Below are positions 24,784 through 33,264 of a stretch of DNA of 64,000 nt, in pieces. The notes beneath the pieces were generated by a model that saw only the letters and a list, made by a program, of their open reading frames with translations, was not told where the DNA came from and did not search any database. Within the stretch, counting starts at the first letter, position 1. Every line of letters starts with the position of its first letter. The stretch spans positions 1 through 64,000 of the forward strand of contig JANSYR010000021.1 in assembly GCA_024742285.1 (NCBI GenBank), read 5' to 3'. This DNA is from a bacterium (GTDB lineage: Bacteria; Myxococcota_A; UBA9160; UBA4427). A program made the position numbers and the translations under genes.

Positions 24784-26007
24784 TCAGCCGGCCGGCGTAT
24801 CCGCGTGGAGCGGCGTCTCGAGCATCTCCCCCTCGAGATGCTCGACGACGCGCACGACACGCTCAGATTCCGAAGAGACGCGCTCCACCCACTCTGCAGG
24901 TAGACCCGCGCGCTCGGCTTCCCCCCGCAGCCGGTCGACCGCATGGGTCAACGCGCCGACCGGTGTCCGAAGCTCTTCCGAGACGCGTCGAGCGAGATCC
25001 CGCGCCGCGACCCCGCGCACTCGCGCGTCGCGGGTCCGTTGCACGGCGAACTGCAGCCCACCGGTCAGCTCTCTCAGGACTCCCAGGCACGTCCCCGCAT
25101 CCGAGGTCTTCGTCCAGACGAGACCCGTCCAGACGCGTCGATCGCCGACGCGCAGACCGAAGCCCAGGCAGGCCTCGGCGGTCCCCGGCGACGCGTCCGC
25201 CGAGGGCGCCGCGTCGAGCCGCGAGACCCGGACGTTGCGTCGGGCTCGGGCCAGGGAGTCGAGATCGGAGTCCGGGAGCGCATCCAGCTCGATGGCTTCC
25301 TCGAGGGCCCAGTCCCCGGCGAGGCGGATCGCGACGAGTCGGGTCTCGTCGATCCAGAGCCACCGCAGAGCGCCGAAAGCCCCGGCGAACTCCGAGCGGA
25401 GCAGCTCGAAGATCTCGCTCTCGGTCGAGCACGAATTCAGCCCCGCCAGGAGCCCTCGCAACAGCACTTCGTGCCGCGCGAGCCCCTCGACCGGCATGCG
25501 CGGGGGCACGTGGTGGGCAGGCTGACGCGGCGTCTCGCGGTGGCTCCAGCCGGCGTACTCGGTGTTCGTGCCGAAGAGTTCGCGGAGCGTTTGGCGAAGC
25601 CCATCGAAGCTCCAGGGCTTGGGCAGGAGGAAGATCAAGCCGGCGCGCTCGATGGCCGTCCGCTTCCACTCGAAGCCGGACTCCGCGCTGACCAGCGCGC
25701 GCGCGGTCTCGGGGTATCGACGCCGGACCTCCGCGAGGAACTCGAGCCCATCGACGGCTCCGAGCGCTTCGTCGGCAATCAGCAACGCGTAGTCGGTTCG
25801 CCCGAGGTGTCGGAACGCCTCGTCCGCGCTGGCGCACGCGTCCACCACGAAACCAGGCTGCGACGCCGCGCGGACGAGCGAGAAGCGGGAGCCGAGGACG
25901 GCGTCGACGACGAGGATCTTCACGGCATCCTCGGCCGCGCGATCGCGGTCCGAATCCCTGCGCGTTCGGTCCGCCCGGAACTTCTTGCCGACTTCGTCGT
26001 TCAACAC
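24784..26007 (-). CDS. Receiver-GAF-like protein with histidine-less kinase remnant
   Basis: About 407 residues. An N-terminal receiver domain (residues 29-145) has Asp79 (LLIADEA) and Lys130 (LLPKPW). A GAF-like middle (about 180-325) follows. The C-terminal 75 residues resemble a kinase dimerisation domain (LARRVSEELRTPVGALTH), but the phospho-acceptor His is Glu344 and no ATPase domain follows. It therefore cannot act as a standard histidine kinase. It lies 59 bp upstream of the NtrC-type regulator, where FlrB-like kinases usually sit. It may be a scaffold or phosphate sink for that pathway, which is inference. The GTG at 26007 has a strong AAGGGAGG site; a later GTG at 25923 is possible. 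Confidence 0.75.
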   Translation of the reverse strand: MLNDEVGKKFRADRTRRDSDRDRAAEDAVKILVVDAVLGSRFSLVRAASQPGFVVDACASADEAFRHLGRTDYALLIADEALGAVDGLEFLAEVRRRYPETARALVSAESGFEWKRTAIERAGLIFLLPKPWSFDGLRQTLRELFGTNTEYAGWSHRETPRQPAHHVPPRMPVEGLARHEVLLRGLLAGLNSCSTESEIFELLRSEFAGAFGALRWLWIDETRLVAIRLAGDWALEEAIELDALPDSDLDSLARARRNVRVSRLDAAPSADASPGTAEACLGFGLRVGDRRVWTGLVWTKTSDAGTCLGVLRELTGGLQFAVQRTRDARVRGVAARDLARRVSEELRTPVGALTHAVDRLRGEAERAGLPAEWVERVSSESERVVRVVEHLEGEMLETPLHADTPAG

Positions 26008-26264
26008 GGCGGCCTCCCTTCCGCAATGCAATCCGTGTTGCCACGAACATTTCAACGATCGGTCCTGGGGAGGTCGTCTTGAGCGTTATTCGTGCAATTT
26101 TGCAGCAGGAGTGAACGCGCATTCCAAGTCCGAAGTCGCAGGTCGAAAACCTGGGGAGAACTCCGGGTGCGCTCTCACGGAAAGGACCGGGAGGAGGCGC
26201 GGGAAGACACGAGCGGCGTTCCTGGCGAAGGGGGAGCCGCGCGAGACGCGGTCTCGAGCGGCGC
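26008..26264. other. Intergenic region between motB and receiver gene
   Basis: 257 bp, locally AT-richer around 26075-26110. It holds a TGGCAA...TTGCA near-match to a sigma-54 site whose element spacing is one base too long, so it is not called as a promoter. No gene or clear terminator was seen. Confidence 0.4.
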
Positions 26265-27092
26265 CTATCGGCCGCCGACGTCGGCGCGCGCTTCGGCGCG
26301 ACGGACGCGACGCTGGGCACGGGTCGCGCGATCCGCGACGGGATCGCGCTTGTAGACGAACTCGACTCGCCGGTTCACGGCGCGGTTCTCCGGAGAATCG
26401 TTCGGCACCAGCGGACGGGTCGACCCGTATCCCGAGGCCGCGACGCGACTGGCGTCGATGTCGCCGGCGTCGATCATGTAGCGAAGGACGGCGATCGATC
26501 GAGCCGCGGCCAGGTGCCAGTTGGTCGGAAAGCGCGGTGTCGCGATCGGGGAATCGTCGGTGTGTCCCTCGATCGAGAGTTCGTAGGGAAACTCCTCGGT
26601 GATCCGGATGACCTCGTCGAGAAAGACGAAGGAGACCGGAAGGAGCTTGTCCGAGCCGGGCTTGAAGAGCGCCCCGCCCTTCACGCGAACGATCACGCCC
26701 CGCTCCGACGATTCGGCCTCGACGATCCGCGACAGATTGCTCTCCGCGATTGCCTGCTGCACCTCCTGCATGATCTTCTGATCCATCGTCGGAGCCTGCT
26801 CCGACGAGTCGACCTGGACGACGTCCAGGAAGGGCGTCGACTTGTCTTCCGACCACTCGATGAGGGAGGTGCTCTTGAGCTCGAATTGACCGGGGTTGTC
26901 CTCGATCACGCCGAGCGCGTTCTGGATCGAGCCCATGGCCTGCAGGAAGAGCTGCTTGTCCGTGTTCGCGAAGGAGAGCATGAGCACGAAGAAGACGAGG
27001 AGCAGACTCATGAGGTCGCCCATCGTGGCGAGCCAGGCAGGCGCGCCCTCTTCGCATACGTGGTCTTCGGCTTCGCTCGGATCGAGTCCCAC
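26265..27092 (-). CDS. motB: Flagellar stator protein, PomB/MotB type (stator set 2)
   Basis: 275-residue stator subunit. The N-terminal helix GAPAWLATMGDLMSLLLVFF with LMLSFANTD closely follows PomB of Na+-driven motors (WL-x-T-x-x-DLMSLL-x-x-FFVL-x-LSF), including the ion-binding Asp. A long linker leads to the OmpA-like domain (LSIEGHTDDSPI, NWHLAAARSIAVLRYM, NRAVNRRVEFVYK). The basic tail (RATRAQRRVRRAEAR) is extra. The GTG start lies 40 bp after motA. This differs clearly from the MotB at 4.4 kb. Confidence 0.93.
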   Translation of the reverse strand: MGLDPSEAEDHVCEEGAPAWLATMGDLMSLLLVFFVLMLSFANTDKQLFLQAMGSIQNALGVIEDNPGQFELKSTSLIEWSEDKSTPFLDVVQVDSSEQAPTMDQKIMQEVQQAIAESNLSRIVEAESSERGVIVRVKGGALFKPGSDKLLPVSFVFLDEVIRITEEFPYELSIEGHTDDSPIATPRFPTNWHLAAARSIAVLRYMIDAGDIDASRVAASGYGSTRPLVPNDSPENRAVNRRVEFVYKRDPVADRATRAQRRVRRAEARADVGGR

Positions 27093-27132
27093 GGTCTAGA
27101 CCCCTTCCGGTTCCTGCGACGCACGCACCCGT

Positions 27133-27897
27133 CTAGTCCCCTGCCCCGAGCCCCTCTCGCTCTTCGGGCGAGAGGAAGGACTCGAGCTTCGACTGGATGA
27201 CCATCGAGTTGTCGCCCTTGAGGATCGACTCGACGCCAGCGATCGCGAGCTTCTTGGCCGCGACCTCTTCGGCCGTCCGATTCTCGAGCTTCGAGCCGAT
27301 CGGCCCGTACACGACGAAGGCGAGGATCGCGCCGTAGAGGGTCGTGAGGAGCGCGACCGCCATCGCCGGGCCGATCGAGTCGGGATCGTCGAGGTTCTGG
27401 AGCATCTGCACCAGACCGATGATCGTACCGATCAGCCCCATCGAAGGCGCCGTCGCGCTCATGAACTTGAAGATCTGCTGCGCCCGCTCGTGGCGTTCCT
27501 TCATCGCCGAGAGTTCGCCCTTCAGGGTTTCGGTGATGAGCTCGGGCGAGAGGCCGTCGACGCCGAGACGCACGCCGCGCGCCATGAAGGGATCCGCGAT
27601 TTCCTCGCCCTCGAGGGCGACGAGCCCTTCCTTGCGGGCCTTGCCGGCGAGGTCGATGATGAGGGGAACGAGGTCGGCCTTGGGGCTCGACTTGTCGAAG
27701 AATGCCTGGACCGCCGACTTCAGCCCGCTGATCACGTAGGGCATCTTCTGGTTCGTGAGCGTCGCGGCAAGCGTGCCGAAGACCACGATCAGTGCACTCT
27801 GGGCGTCGACGAAGGGCATGACGCCGCCGCCGAGCATCATGGCGGCGATGATCAGGCCGAATCCGAGCCCGAGTCCGAGAATGGTTCCGAGATCCAT
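27133..27897 (-). CDS. motA: Flagellar stator protein, PomA/MotA type (stator set 2)
   Basis: 254 residues, the same size as PomA. Four membrane segments are visible: ILGLGLGFGLIIAAMML, SALIVVFGTLAATL, PSMGLIGTIIGLVQML and VALLTTLYGAILAFVVYGPI. The cytoplasmic loop has ARKEGLVALEGE. It is the partner of the PomB-like gene just downstream. A TCCGATAA sequence at 27955-27962 resembles a sigma-28 -10 box but has no matching -35. Confidence 0.94.
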   Translation of the reverse strand: MDLGTILGLGLGFGLIIAAMMLGGGVMPFVDAQSALIVVFGTLAATLTNQKMPYVISGLKSAVQAFFDKSSPKADLVPLIIDLAGKARKEGLVALEGEEIADPFMARGVRLGVDGLSPELITETLKGELSAMKERHERAQQIFKFMSATAPSMGLIGTIIGLVQMLQNLDDPDSIGPAMAVALLTTLYGAILAFVVYGPIGSKLENRTAEEVAAKKLAIAGVESILKGDNSMVIQSKLESFLSPEEREGLGAGD

Positions 27898-28057
27898 CGT
27901 TGCGAGGCCTCCGGTCGCACCGCTCGCGCCAGGCGGCGGTGTCCCGTGACCCGCTTATCGGATGGCGCGGGGGGCGGCTCCATCCGACCTAATCCCGACT
28001 CTCGCTTCGGGGGATCGCCCGAGGGCCCGGGCGGCTCGCGCCGCGACCACGGCCCGC

Positions 28058-28813
28058 CTAGTGCGAGTGCGCGAAGGCCTCGGAGCGATCCCGGACCGTG
28101 TACTCGAGATCTTCGGAGAAGACCTTGATCGGGACCCAATCGCTCATCTCGGACATGCGCGGCATGCCGAGGGTCATCGCGCCGGTCGGGTCGATCACCC
28201 AGGGATCCCCGGCGTCCTCGAACCAGAGCGTCACCATGTGGTGCTGCCCGTCGGAGGGGCGGACGACGATCGCGCGATAGACCTCGCTGTCGGCGAAGCC
28301 GAGGTCGCGCAGGGCATGGAACGCGAGCAGCTCGAGGCCGTCGCAGTCGTCACCGCCACGCGCCAGCGTCTCTTCGAGGGTGGCCCAGTGGTCGACGGCC
28401 CCGTCCTCGCGGTAGTGGACCTTGGCTTCCGCCTGGATCCAGTCGGCGACCTCGCGCGCGAGGGCCCGCTTGCGGTCCGCGCGGAAGGCGAAGTACTTGG
28501 CCCGAAGGCCCGACTCGTCGGTCTGGTCCTCGGGAAGGGCCTCGTTCGCAGCGCTGTAGCCCGCGGATTCGACGGCCGGACCGGTCTCGAGGGGCGCGAT
28601 CAGCGCCGCATCGAAGCGCTCGCGACGCTGCCAGCCCTCGATCTTCGGGCTCCAGACGTCGTCGGCCCGCGGCGACTGGAAGTAGTCGAGTCCCTGAGGA
28701 ATGGGCGGGGCCAGGGAGGTCCCCGCGCAGCCGAGCCCCAGCATCAGGACGGCGCTCGCGAAGAGCGCCGGGCGAATGCGGCTCCAGGGTCTGTGGACGA
28801 ACCGGAGGGTCAT
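28058..28813 (-). CDS. LapG-like transglutaminase-type cysteine protease, lipoprotein
   Basis: 251 residues. A lipoprotein signal (ALFASAVLMLGLGCAGTS) anchors it to the envelope. The C-terminal half fits bacterial transglutaminase-like cysteine proteinases: catalytic Cys in GGDDCDGLELL, His in GQHHMVTLWFE and Asp in PWVIDPTG. LapG of this superfamily cleaves a large surface adhesin to release biofilms, but no LapA or LapD gene is visible here, so the substrate is unknown. It stands alone downstream of a small membrane-protein gene and 160 bp from the stator genes. Start ATG 28813 has only a weak ribosome site. Confidence 0.8.
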   Translation of the reverse strand: MTLRFVHRPWSRIRPALFASAVLMLGLGCAGTSLAPPIPQGLDYFQSPRADDVWSPKIEGWQRRERFDAALIAPLETGPAVESAGYSAANEALPEDQTDESGLRAKYFAFRADRKRALAREVADWIQAEAKVHYREDGAVDHWATLEETLARGGDDCDGLELLAFHALRDLGFADSEVYRAIVVRPSDGQHHMVTLWFEDAGDPWVIDPTGAMTLGMPRMSEMSDWVPIKVFSEDLEYTVRDRSEAFAHSH

Positions 28814-29030
28814 GCATCCGGTATCGGTCCGCTCCGAGCGTAGATTGAGGCGCCAGCGCTCTGCCGGGGGATTCGCAGCTCAGCTGCCGATCCTTCCCCC
28901 CAGACGACGACACCGCGACCCCATCAAGGATCGCGGTGTCGCAGAACATCGGAATCGGACCGGCAACGAGCGCTCTCGACCTACCCGACCCGCCGGAAGT
29001 CCGGGTTCAGGGGAAAGCGCCTGCGGCCCA

Positions 29031-29059
29031 GGCCTGGCCGGCCTCCGGCCGGTCAGGCC
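29031..29059 (-). terminator. GC-rich hairpin spanning the stop of the 58-residue gene
   Basis: Arms GGCCTGGCCGGCC (29031-29043) and GGCCGGTCAGGCC (29047-29059) pair over 13 positions with one mismatch or wobble and a 3-nt loop. The stop codon of the small gene (29053-29055) lies inside. No T-run follows, so termination strength is uncertain. The core CCTCCGGCCGGTCAGG recurs in the leuA terminator. Confidence 0.5.
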
Positions 29060-29229
29060 GGAAAAAGAATGTTCCGCCCGTCGCACGCCCCGGTCAGCCC
29101 GAAGAGCAGAACGAAGAAGAGGATCATCGCCGGGATTCCGCCCAGGACGTAGAGCCAGCTACCGAGGTCCCCGTTGATGCCCGGGCCGTCCTCGTTGAAA
29201 TCGTCGTCGTTCTGGTTCTCGTCGGACAT
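29053..29229 (-). CDS. Small single-pass membrane protein
   Basis: 58 residues: an acidic soluble N-terminus (DENQNDDDFNEDGPG), one membrane helix (WLYVLGGIPAMILFFVLLFGL) and a short tail with a Cys. The ATG at 29229 is preferred because CAGGAG lies upstream. A longer reading frame to 29367 lacks this. Function unknown. The gene end lies inside a strong hairpin. Confidence 0.6.
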   Translation of the reverse strand: MSDENQNDDDFNEDGPGINGDLGSWLYVLGGIPAMILFFVLLFGLTGACDGRNILFPA

Positions 29230-29372
29230 CCCGTGCGTCTCCTGACTGGCTGACTGGATGATTGGATTCGGTGGGCGCTCGTCGCCGCCGCCCGGTCGAC
29301 GGGCGGCCCCCTCCGGGGCGAAAGCGGCGGCAATATAGCCACTGCCGGCCGCCTCGCCATGCAACAATCGGT

Positions 29373-29996
29373 CTAGTTGTAGTAGGGCGAGTCGGGCAGA
29401 CGCTTGCCCAGCGGAACCTTGCGGTCATCGCGCCAATCCACCGGAACCCCGGCCAGATCCGCTTCGATTCGGAGGTCTCGAAGGTTTCGCTCGGCCTCCT
29501 CGAGGCTCTCGCGATTCCGCAGGATCTCCTGACGGAGCTTGAAGGAGAGGGGCGAATCGGTGGGACTGCCCCCTCCCCCGCCGGCGCCCGGAGGTGCGAC
29601 GGCCCACTGGCTCGAGCCGCTGCCGTCGGCCGCGTTGTCGAGGGCCCCCTTGGTCTCGTCGAGGGCCGCCTGGGCCTTCTGCAGGCGATCGTGGGCCCGT
29701 GCGAACCGCCGTCGCCACTCGTCTTCCCCGGCCCCGCCGACCGTTCGGCCCTTCGGCTGGAGGTAGTCCTTCGGCAGGCTGAGCAGCGCGTCGAGGCCGG
29801 GCGCGCTCTCCGCGCCGGTTCCCTTCGGCACGCTGGGCACCACGAGGCCCGGATCCGACTCGTCCGGCCCCTCCTGGGCCTGCACCGGCAGCCCGAGCAC
29901 GAACCCCAGGATCAGGACGAGGCTTTTTACCGTCACTCCGATCCCAGGAGCGCGTTGCTCCGTCTCCCCACCGCTCTTCTGTCCGGTTCGCAGCAC
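29373..29996 (-). CDS. Secreted hypothetical protein
   Basis: 207 residues. A signal peptide (SLVLILGFVLGLPVQA) is followed by a Gly/Pro-rich stretch and a charged helical region (FARAHDRLQKAQAALDE, ILRNRESLEEAERNLRDL) that may form a coiled coil. It ends with LGKRLPDSPYYN. The GTG at 29996 is chosen for the strong AGGAGG upstream, although it gives a long N-region of 22 residues before the hydrophobic core. No family recognised. It is divergent from pilT. Confidence 0.65.
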   Translation of the reverse strand: MLRTGQKSGGETEQRAPGIGVTVKSLVLILGFVLGLPVQAQEGPDESDPGLVVPSVPKGTGAESAPGLDALLSLPKDYLQPKGRTVGGAGEDEWRRRFARAHDRLQKAQAALDETKGALDNAADGSGSSQWAVAPPGAGGGGGSPTDSPLSFKLRQEILRNRESLEEAERNLRDLRIEADLAGVPVDWRDDRKVPLGKRLPDSPYYN

Positions 29997-30230
29997 ACCG
30001 GCCTCCTGGCTGCCCTCGGTCGAGGACCCCGGGAACGATAGCGGACGCAGAGCGATCCTCCGGCGGTCCCGGGACCTCGGAATCCGGGGTCAAGGGCCGT
30101 CACCGAAGGCCGATACGTCTCCCATGTGCGCGGCTGCGCGTGCAGACCGGCACGTCGTCGATTCGAGCCCCTCGTGGGCGGGCCCCGCGGCCATCGGCGA
30201 CCGGATCCGCCGGAGCCATGAGGAGCGTTG

Positions 30231-31376
30231 ATGGAACGGGAAAAGCTGTACCGGCTTCTCCGCCTGGGTCTCGAGAAGGGCGCGAGCGACATCCACTTCC
30301 AGGTGGGTTACCTGCCGCTCTATCGCTTTCACGGCGAGCTCGTCGAGCTCCGCTACAAGGTCCTCACGCCCCAGGACACGGAAGAGATCGTTCGCATCCT
30401 GATCGAGAACGATCCCCTCGGCCAGGACCTCGACTTCAACGAGCGCGATCTCGCGTTCGAGCTGCCCGGCGAAGGACGCTTCCGCGTCAACATCTCCCGC
30501 CAGCGCCGCTACTTCAACATCGTGCTGCGGGTCATCCCGCTCCAGATCAAGACCTTCGCCGACCTCAACCTGCCGAGCGTGCTCGGCGACATCGCGAACG
30601 TGCGCCGCGGCTACGTCCTCGTGACCGGGCCGACCGGCATGGGCAAGTCGACGACGCTCGCGACCATGCTCAATGAGGTGAACGCGCGCCGGAAGAGCAA
30701 GATCGTGACGGTCGAGGACCCGATCGAGTTCGTGTTCACCCACGACAAGAGCATCATCACCCAGCGCGAGATCGGGACCGACACCGACTCCTTCCCGGAC
30801 GCCCTGCGCGCCGCCCTCCGCCAGGATCCCGACGTGATCATGGTCGGCGAGATGCGCGACCTCGAGACGGTGGATACGTCGCTCAAGGCAGCGGAGACCG
30901 GGCACCTCGTCTTCTCGACGATCCACACGGCAGACGTCGCCTCGACGATCAACCGGCTCGTGTCGTTCTTCCCGAGCGAAGAACACATGCAGGTGCGCGC
31001 CCGCCTCGCGGACAACCTCAAGGCCGTCGTCTCGCTCCGACTGCTCGTCAACAAGAAGCAGAACGGCCGGGTACCGGCGGTCGAAGTCATGCGCTCGACC
31101 CGCTCCATCCAGGAGTGCATCAAGGACCCGACGCGGACCCACGAGATCACCGAGTTCATCGCCCGCGGCCGCGCCGAGAAGATGCAGACCTTCGACCAGC
31201 ATCTCCTCGACCTGCTCAAGGCGAACAAGATCACCATGGAAGGCGCGCTCAACGCCGCTTCGAACCCGACGGACTTCCAGACGAAGCTCGAGCTGGAAGG
31301 CCTGATCCACGACGACGACCAGGTCGACGTGAAGCCGGAAGAGCCCTTCGACATCGAACCCGACGAGCGGTTCTAG
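30231..31376 (+). CDS. pilT: PilT-like type IV pilus retraction ATPase
   Basis: 381-residue secretion ATPase that retracts type IV pili. Residues 1-100 form the N-terminal PAS-like domain (GASDIHFQVGYLPLYRFHGEL). The ATPase core has Walker A GPTGMGKSTT (133-142), the Asp box VEDPIEF, Walker B DPDVIMVGEMRD and the His box STIHTADVASTI. About 35 C-terminal residues (DDDQVDVKPEEPFDIEPDE) are an acidic extension. The ATG at 30231 has GAGGAG upstream. No other pilus gene is in the window. The next gene, 7 bp downstream, is a kinase-like protein, suggesting joint regulation of surface motility. Confidence 0.93.
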   Translation: MEREKLYRLLRLGLEKGASDIHFQVGYLPLYRFHGELVELRYKVLTPQDTEEIVRILIENDPLGQDLDFNERDLAFELPGEGRFRVNISRQRRYFNIVLRVIPLQIKTFADLNLPSVLGDIANVRRGYVLVTGPTGMGKSTTLATMLNEVNARRKSKIVTVEDPIEFVFTHDKSIITQREIGTDTDSFPDALRAALRQDPDVIMVGEMRDLETVDTSLKAAETGHLVFSTIHTADVASTINRLVSFFPSEEHMQVRARLADNLKAVVSLRLLVNKKQNGRVPAVEVMRSTRSIQECIKDPTRTHEITEFIARGRAEKMQTFDQHLLDLLKANKITMEGALNAASNPTDFQTKLELEGLIHDDDQVDVKPEEPFDIEPDERF

Positions 31377-31383
31377 CGGGGGC

Positions 31384-32661
31384 GTGACGATGAGCATGAC
31401 CCCGACCGGAAACGCCGACGAGCGCACGACCCGCGCCCTCCGCATCACCGCCAGCCAGGCCGCCGGCCTGATCGGCGGCGGCGCGAGTCTCGTCTACACC
31501 CACACCGAGGGCGACGCCACGAGCGGCCGCCTCCGCGCCGCGGCCGGCTTCGCCAACGCGGACGAGGCCCGCGCGACCGCCGCCGCCCTCGAGAGCTTCG
31601 TCCACGCGATCGTCGACGCGGCCGAGCCGCAGAGCGGTCCCGTCGTGGCACCGCTCTCGGAGCGGCTGCCCGGCACGACGATGCATGGCCTTCCCCTCGT
31701 CGCACGCGAAGGCTGCGTCGGCGCCCTCGTCGTCGTCCCGACGGCGGAGCTCCCTGCAGAGACGAGCGCCAACCTCGAAGTCCTCGCGTGGGGTGCGGCC
31801 GCGCAGATCGATCACCCTGCCCTCGCCCACAAGTACGCCTCGCTCTCGGCCGAGTCCGAGAAGCACCTCGAGGCGGCGGACGAGAAGAACGACGAGCTGC
31901 TCAAGCTGAGCGAAGAGCTCTTCGCCCAGGACATCGAGCTGCTCCGCAACAACGAGAAGCTCGGCAAGATCGAGAAGCTCAAGAACGACTTCATCGAGAA
32001 GATGTCCCGCGAGCTGCGCACGCCGCTCAACAGCATCATCGAGGCGACGATCACCGTCCTCTCGAGCGAGGTCGAGACCCTCTCCGCGAGCTCGCAGCAG
32101 ACGCTCCGCAACGCCCTCGACGAGGGCACCGCGTTCCAGCGCACCCTGCAGAACATCCTCGATCTCTGGCGCATCAAGCAGGACGAGCTGCCGATCGAGA
32201 TCCAGGAGCTCTCGGTTCCGGACGTGATCGACGAGACGATCTTCAGTGTCCAGGACACCCTCGGCGACAAGCCGGTCGAGATCGAGAAGGAGATCCCCGC
32301 GCCGATTCCGAAGATCCGCGGCGACCTGGGCAAGATCAACCAGATCCTCTTCCTGCTCCTCGACAATGCCGCCAAGTTCACCGAGCACGGCACGATCAAG
32401 ATCGGCGCGCGCTTCGCAGGCGACCGGCTCCACTGCTGGATCCACGACACCGGCATCGGGATCTGCCCCGACGACCAGAAGTACATCTGGGGCGAGTTCT
32501 ACCAGGTCGACGATCAGGCGAGCGCGAAGTACCGCGGCGCGGGCCTCGGTCTCACCCTGGTCCATGACCTGCTGGTCCTGCTCGACGGCGACTCGCTCCT
32601 CCAGAGCGAGGCCGGCGTCGGCACCCGGGTCGAGTTCAGCGTGCCGGTCGTCCTCGCCTGA
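31384..32661 (+). CDS. GAF-domain histidine-kinase-like protein lacking the phospho-acceptor His
   Basis: 425 residues. A GAF-like domain (about 15-145), a coiled coil (150-200), a dimerisation domain and a complete ATPase domain are visible: N-box Asn328 (LLLDNAAKF), G1 DTGIGI (355-360) and G2 YRGAGLGL (383-390). The phospho-acceptor position, normally SHELRTP, reads MSRELRTP, so His is Arg209. With intact ATP-binding motifs but no acceptor, it may phosphorylate another protein's histidine, act as a dimer partner, or be a pseudokinase. It has no membrane segment. Starts GTG 31384, 7 bp after pilT; a hairpin terminator follows. Confidence 0.88.
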   Translation: MTMSMTPTGNADERTTRALRITASQAAGLIGGGASLVYTHTEGDATSGRLRAAAGFANADEARATAAALESFVHAIVDAAEPQSGPVVAPLSERLPGTTMHGLPLVAREGCVGALVVVPTAELPAETSANLEVLAWGAAAQIDHPALAHKYASLSAESEKHLEAADEKNDELLKLSEELFAQDIELLRNNEKLGKIEKLKNDFIEKMSRELRTPLNSIIEATITVLSSEVETLSASSQQTLRNALDEGTAFQRTLQNILDLWRIKQDELPIEIQELSVPDVIDETIFSVQDTLGDKPVEIEKEIPAPIPKIRGDLGKINQILFLLLDNAAKFTEHGTIKIGARFAGDRLHCWIHDTGIGICPDDQKYIWGEFYQVDDQASAKYRGAGLGLTLVHDLLVLLDGDSLLQSEAGVGTRVEFSVPVVLA

Positions 32662-32696
32662 CCGGGTCCGGTCCACGGGACTCCTGAAACACGAAC

Positions 32697-32718
32697 GCCG
32701 CTCCCAGTCGGGAGCGGC
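32697..32718. terminator. Bidirectional terminator between kinase gene and rpoZ
   Basis: GCCGCTCCC-AGTC-GGGAGCGGC: a perfect 9-bp stem with a 4-nt loop between convergent genes. CTTCGTCGTTTC follows on the plus strand and GTTCGTGTTTC on the minus strand. Confidence 0.75.
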
Positions 32719-32746
32719 CTTCGTCGTTTCGGTCGGAGTGGAGGGC

Positions 32747-33067
32747 TCAGCCTTCCGGCGTGGGCTCCTCGACCGGGGCCTCGGCCTCGGGAGCGGCTTC
32801 TTCGGCCGGCGCTTCTTCGCCCGAGGCGGCGGGCGCCGGGTCGAACGCGGCAGCATCGTACTCGGGCGCCGGCGGAACCTCGGCATCGCCCGGCTGGACG
32901 AGTCCGGCGGCGATCTCGCGGAGGCTCGTCACGACTTCCTTGTTCGTCTGCTCGAGGAGCGGACGCGCGCCCTTCTTCAGCTGCTTCGCGCGGATCGACG
33001 CCATGCGGACGAGTTCGAAGCGGTTCGGGACCTGCTCCATGCAGTCTTCGATGGTGATGCGGGCCAA
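32747..33067 (-). CDS. rpoZ: RNA polymerase omega subunit with long acidic tail
   Basis: 106 residues. The first 60 are the omega fold ([51 protein letters not shown]). The last 45 are an Ala/Pro/Glu tail ([19 protein letters not shown]) not present in E. coli omega. Omega helps assemble RNA polymerase and takes part in ppGpp binding in proteobacteria. Starts TTG at 33067 with GGAGG at good spacing. No gmk or spoT neighbour is present. Confidence 0.92.
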   Translation of the reverse strand: MARITIEDCMEQVPNRFELVRMASIRAKQLKKGARPLLEQTNKEVVTSLREIAAGLVQPGDAEVPPAPEYDAAAFDPAPAASGEEAPAEEAAPEAEAPVEEPTPEG

Positions 33068-33264
33068 TGTCGGGCCTCCAGAGCCATCGGCGAGCGAGCG
33101 ACGCGCGCCGATCAGAGTGGGGACGAGAGCCGGATCCGGGTGGATGGGGAAAATGCCCCGCCGGGACCTCGGACGCCGCGGGAGCCTATCTCAGGCCCCG
33201 GAAGAAGGAAACCCCGGCCAGGTCCCCCCGTTGCCGGGGGTCCCAGAGCCGGGGTCCCTCGAAA

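Noticed and set aside
26027-26043. TGGCAA...TTGCA resembling a sigma-54 promoter before the receiver gene
   Set aside because: The GG-GC spacing is 11 instead of 10 and the -24 box ends AA, so it is probably not functional.
27955-27962. TCCGATAA before the second motA, like a sigma-28 -10 box
   Set aside because: No TAAA-type -35 element at the expected distance.
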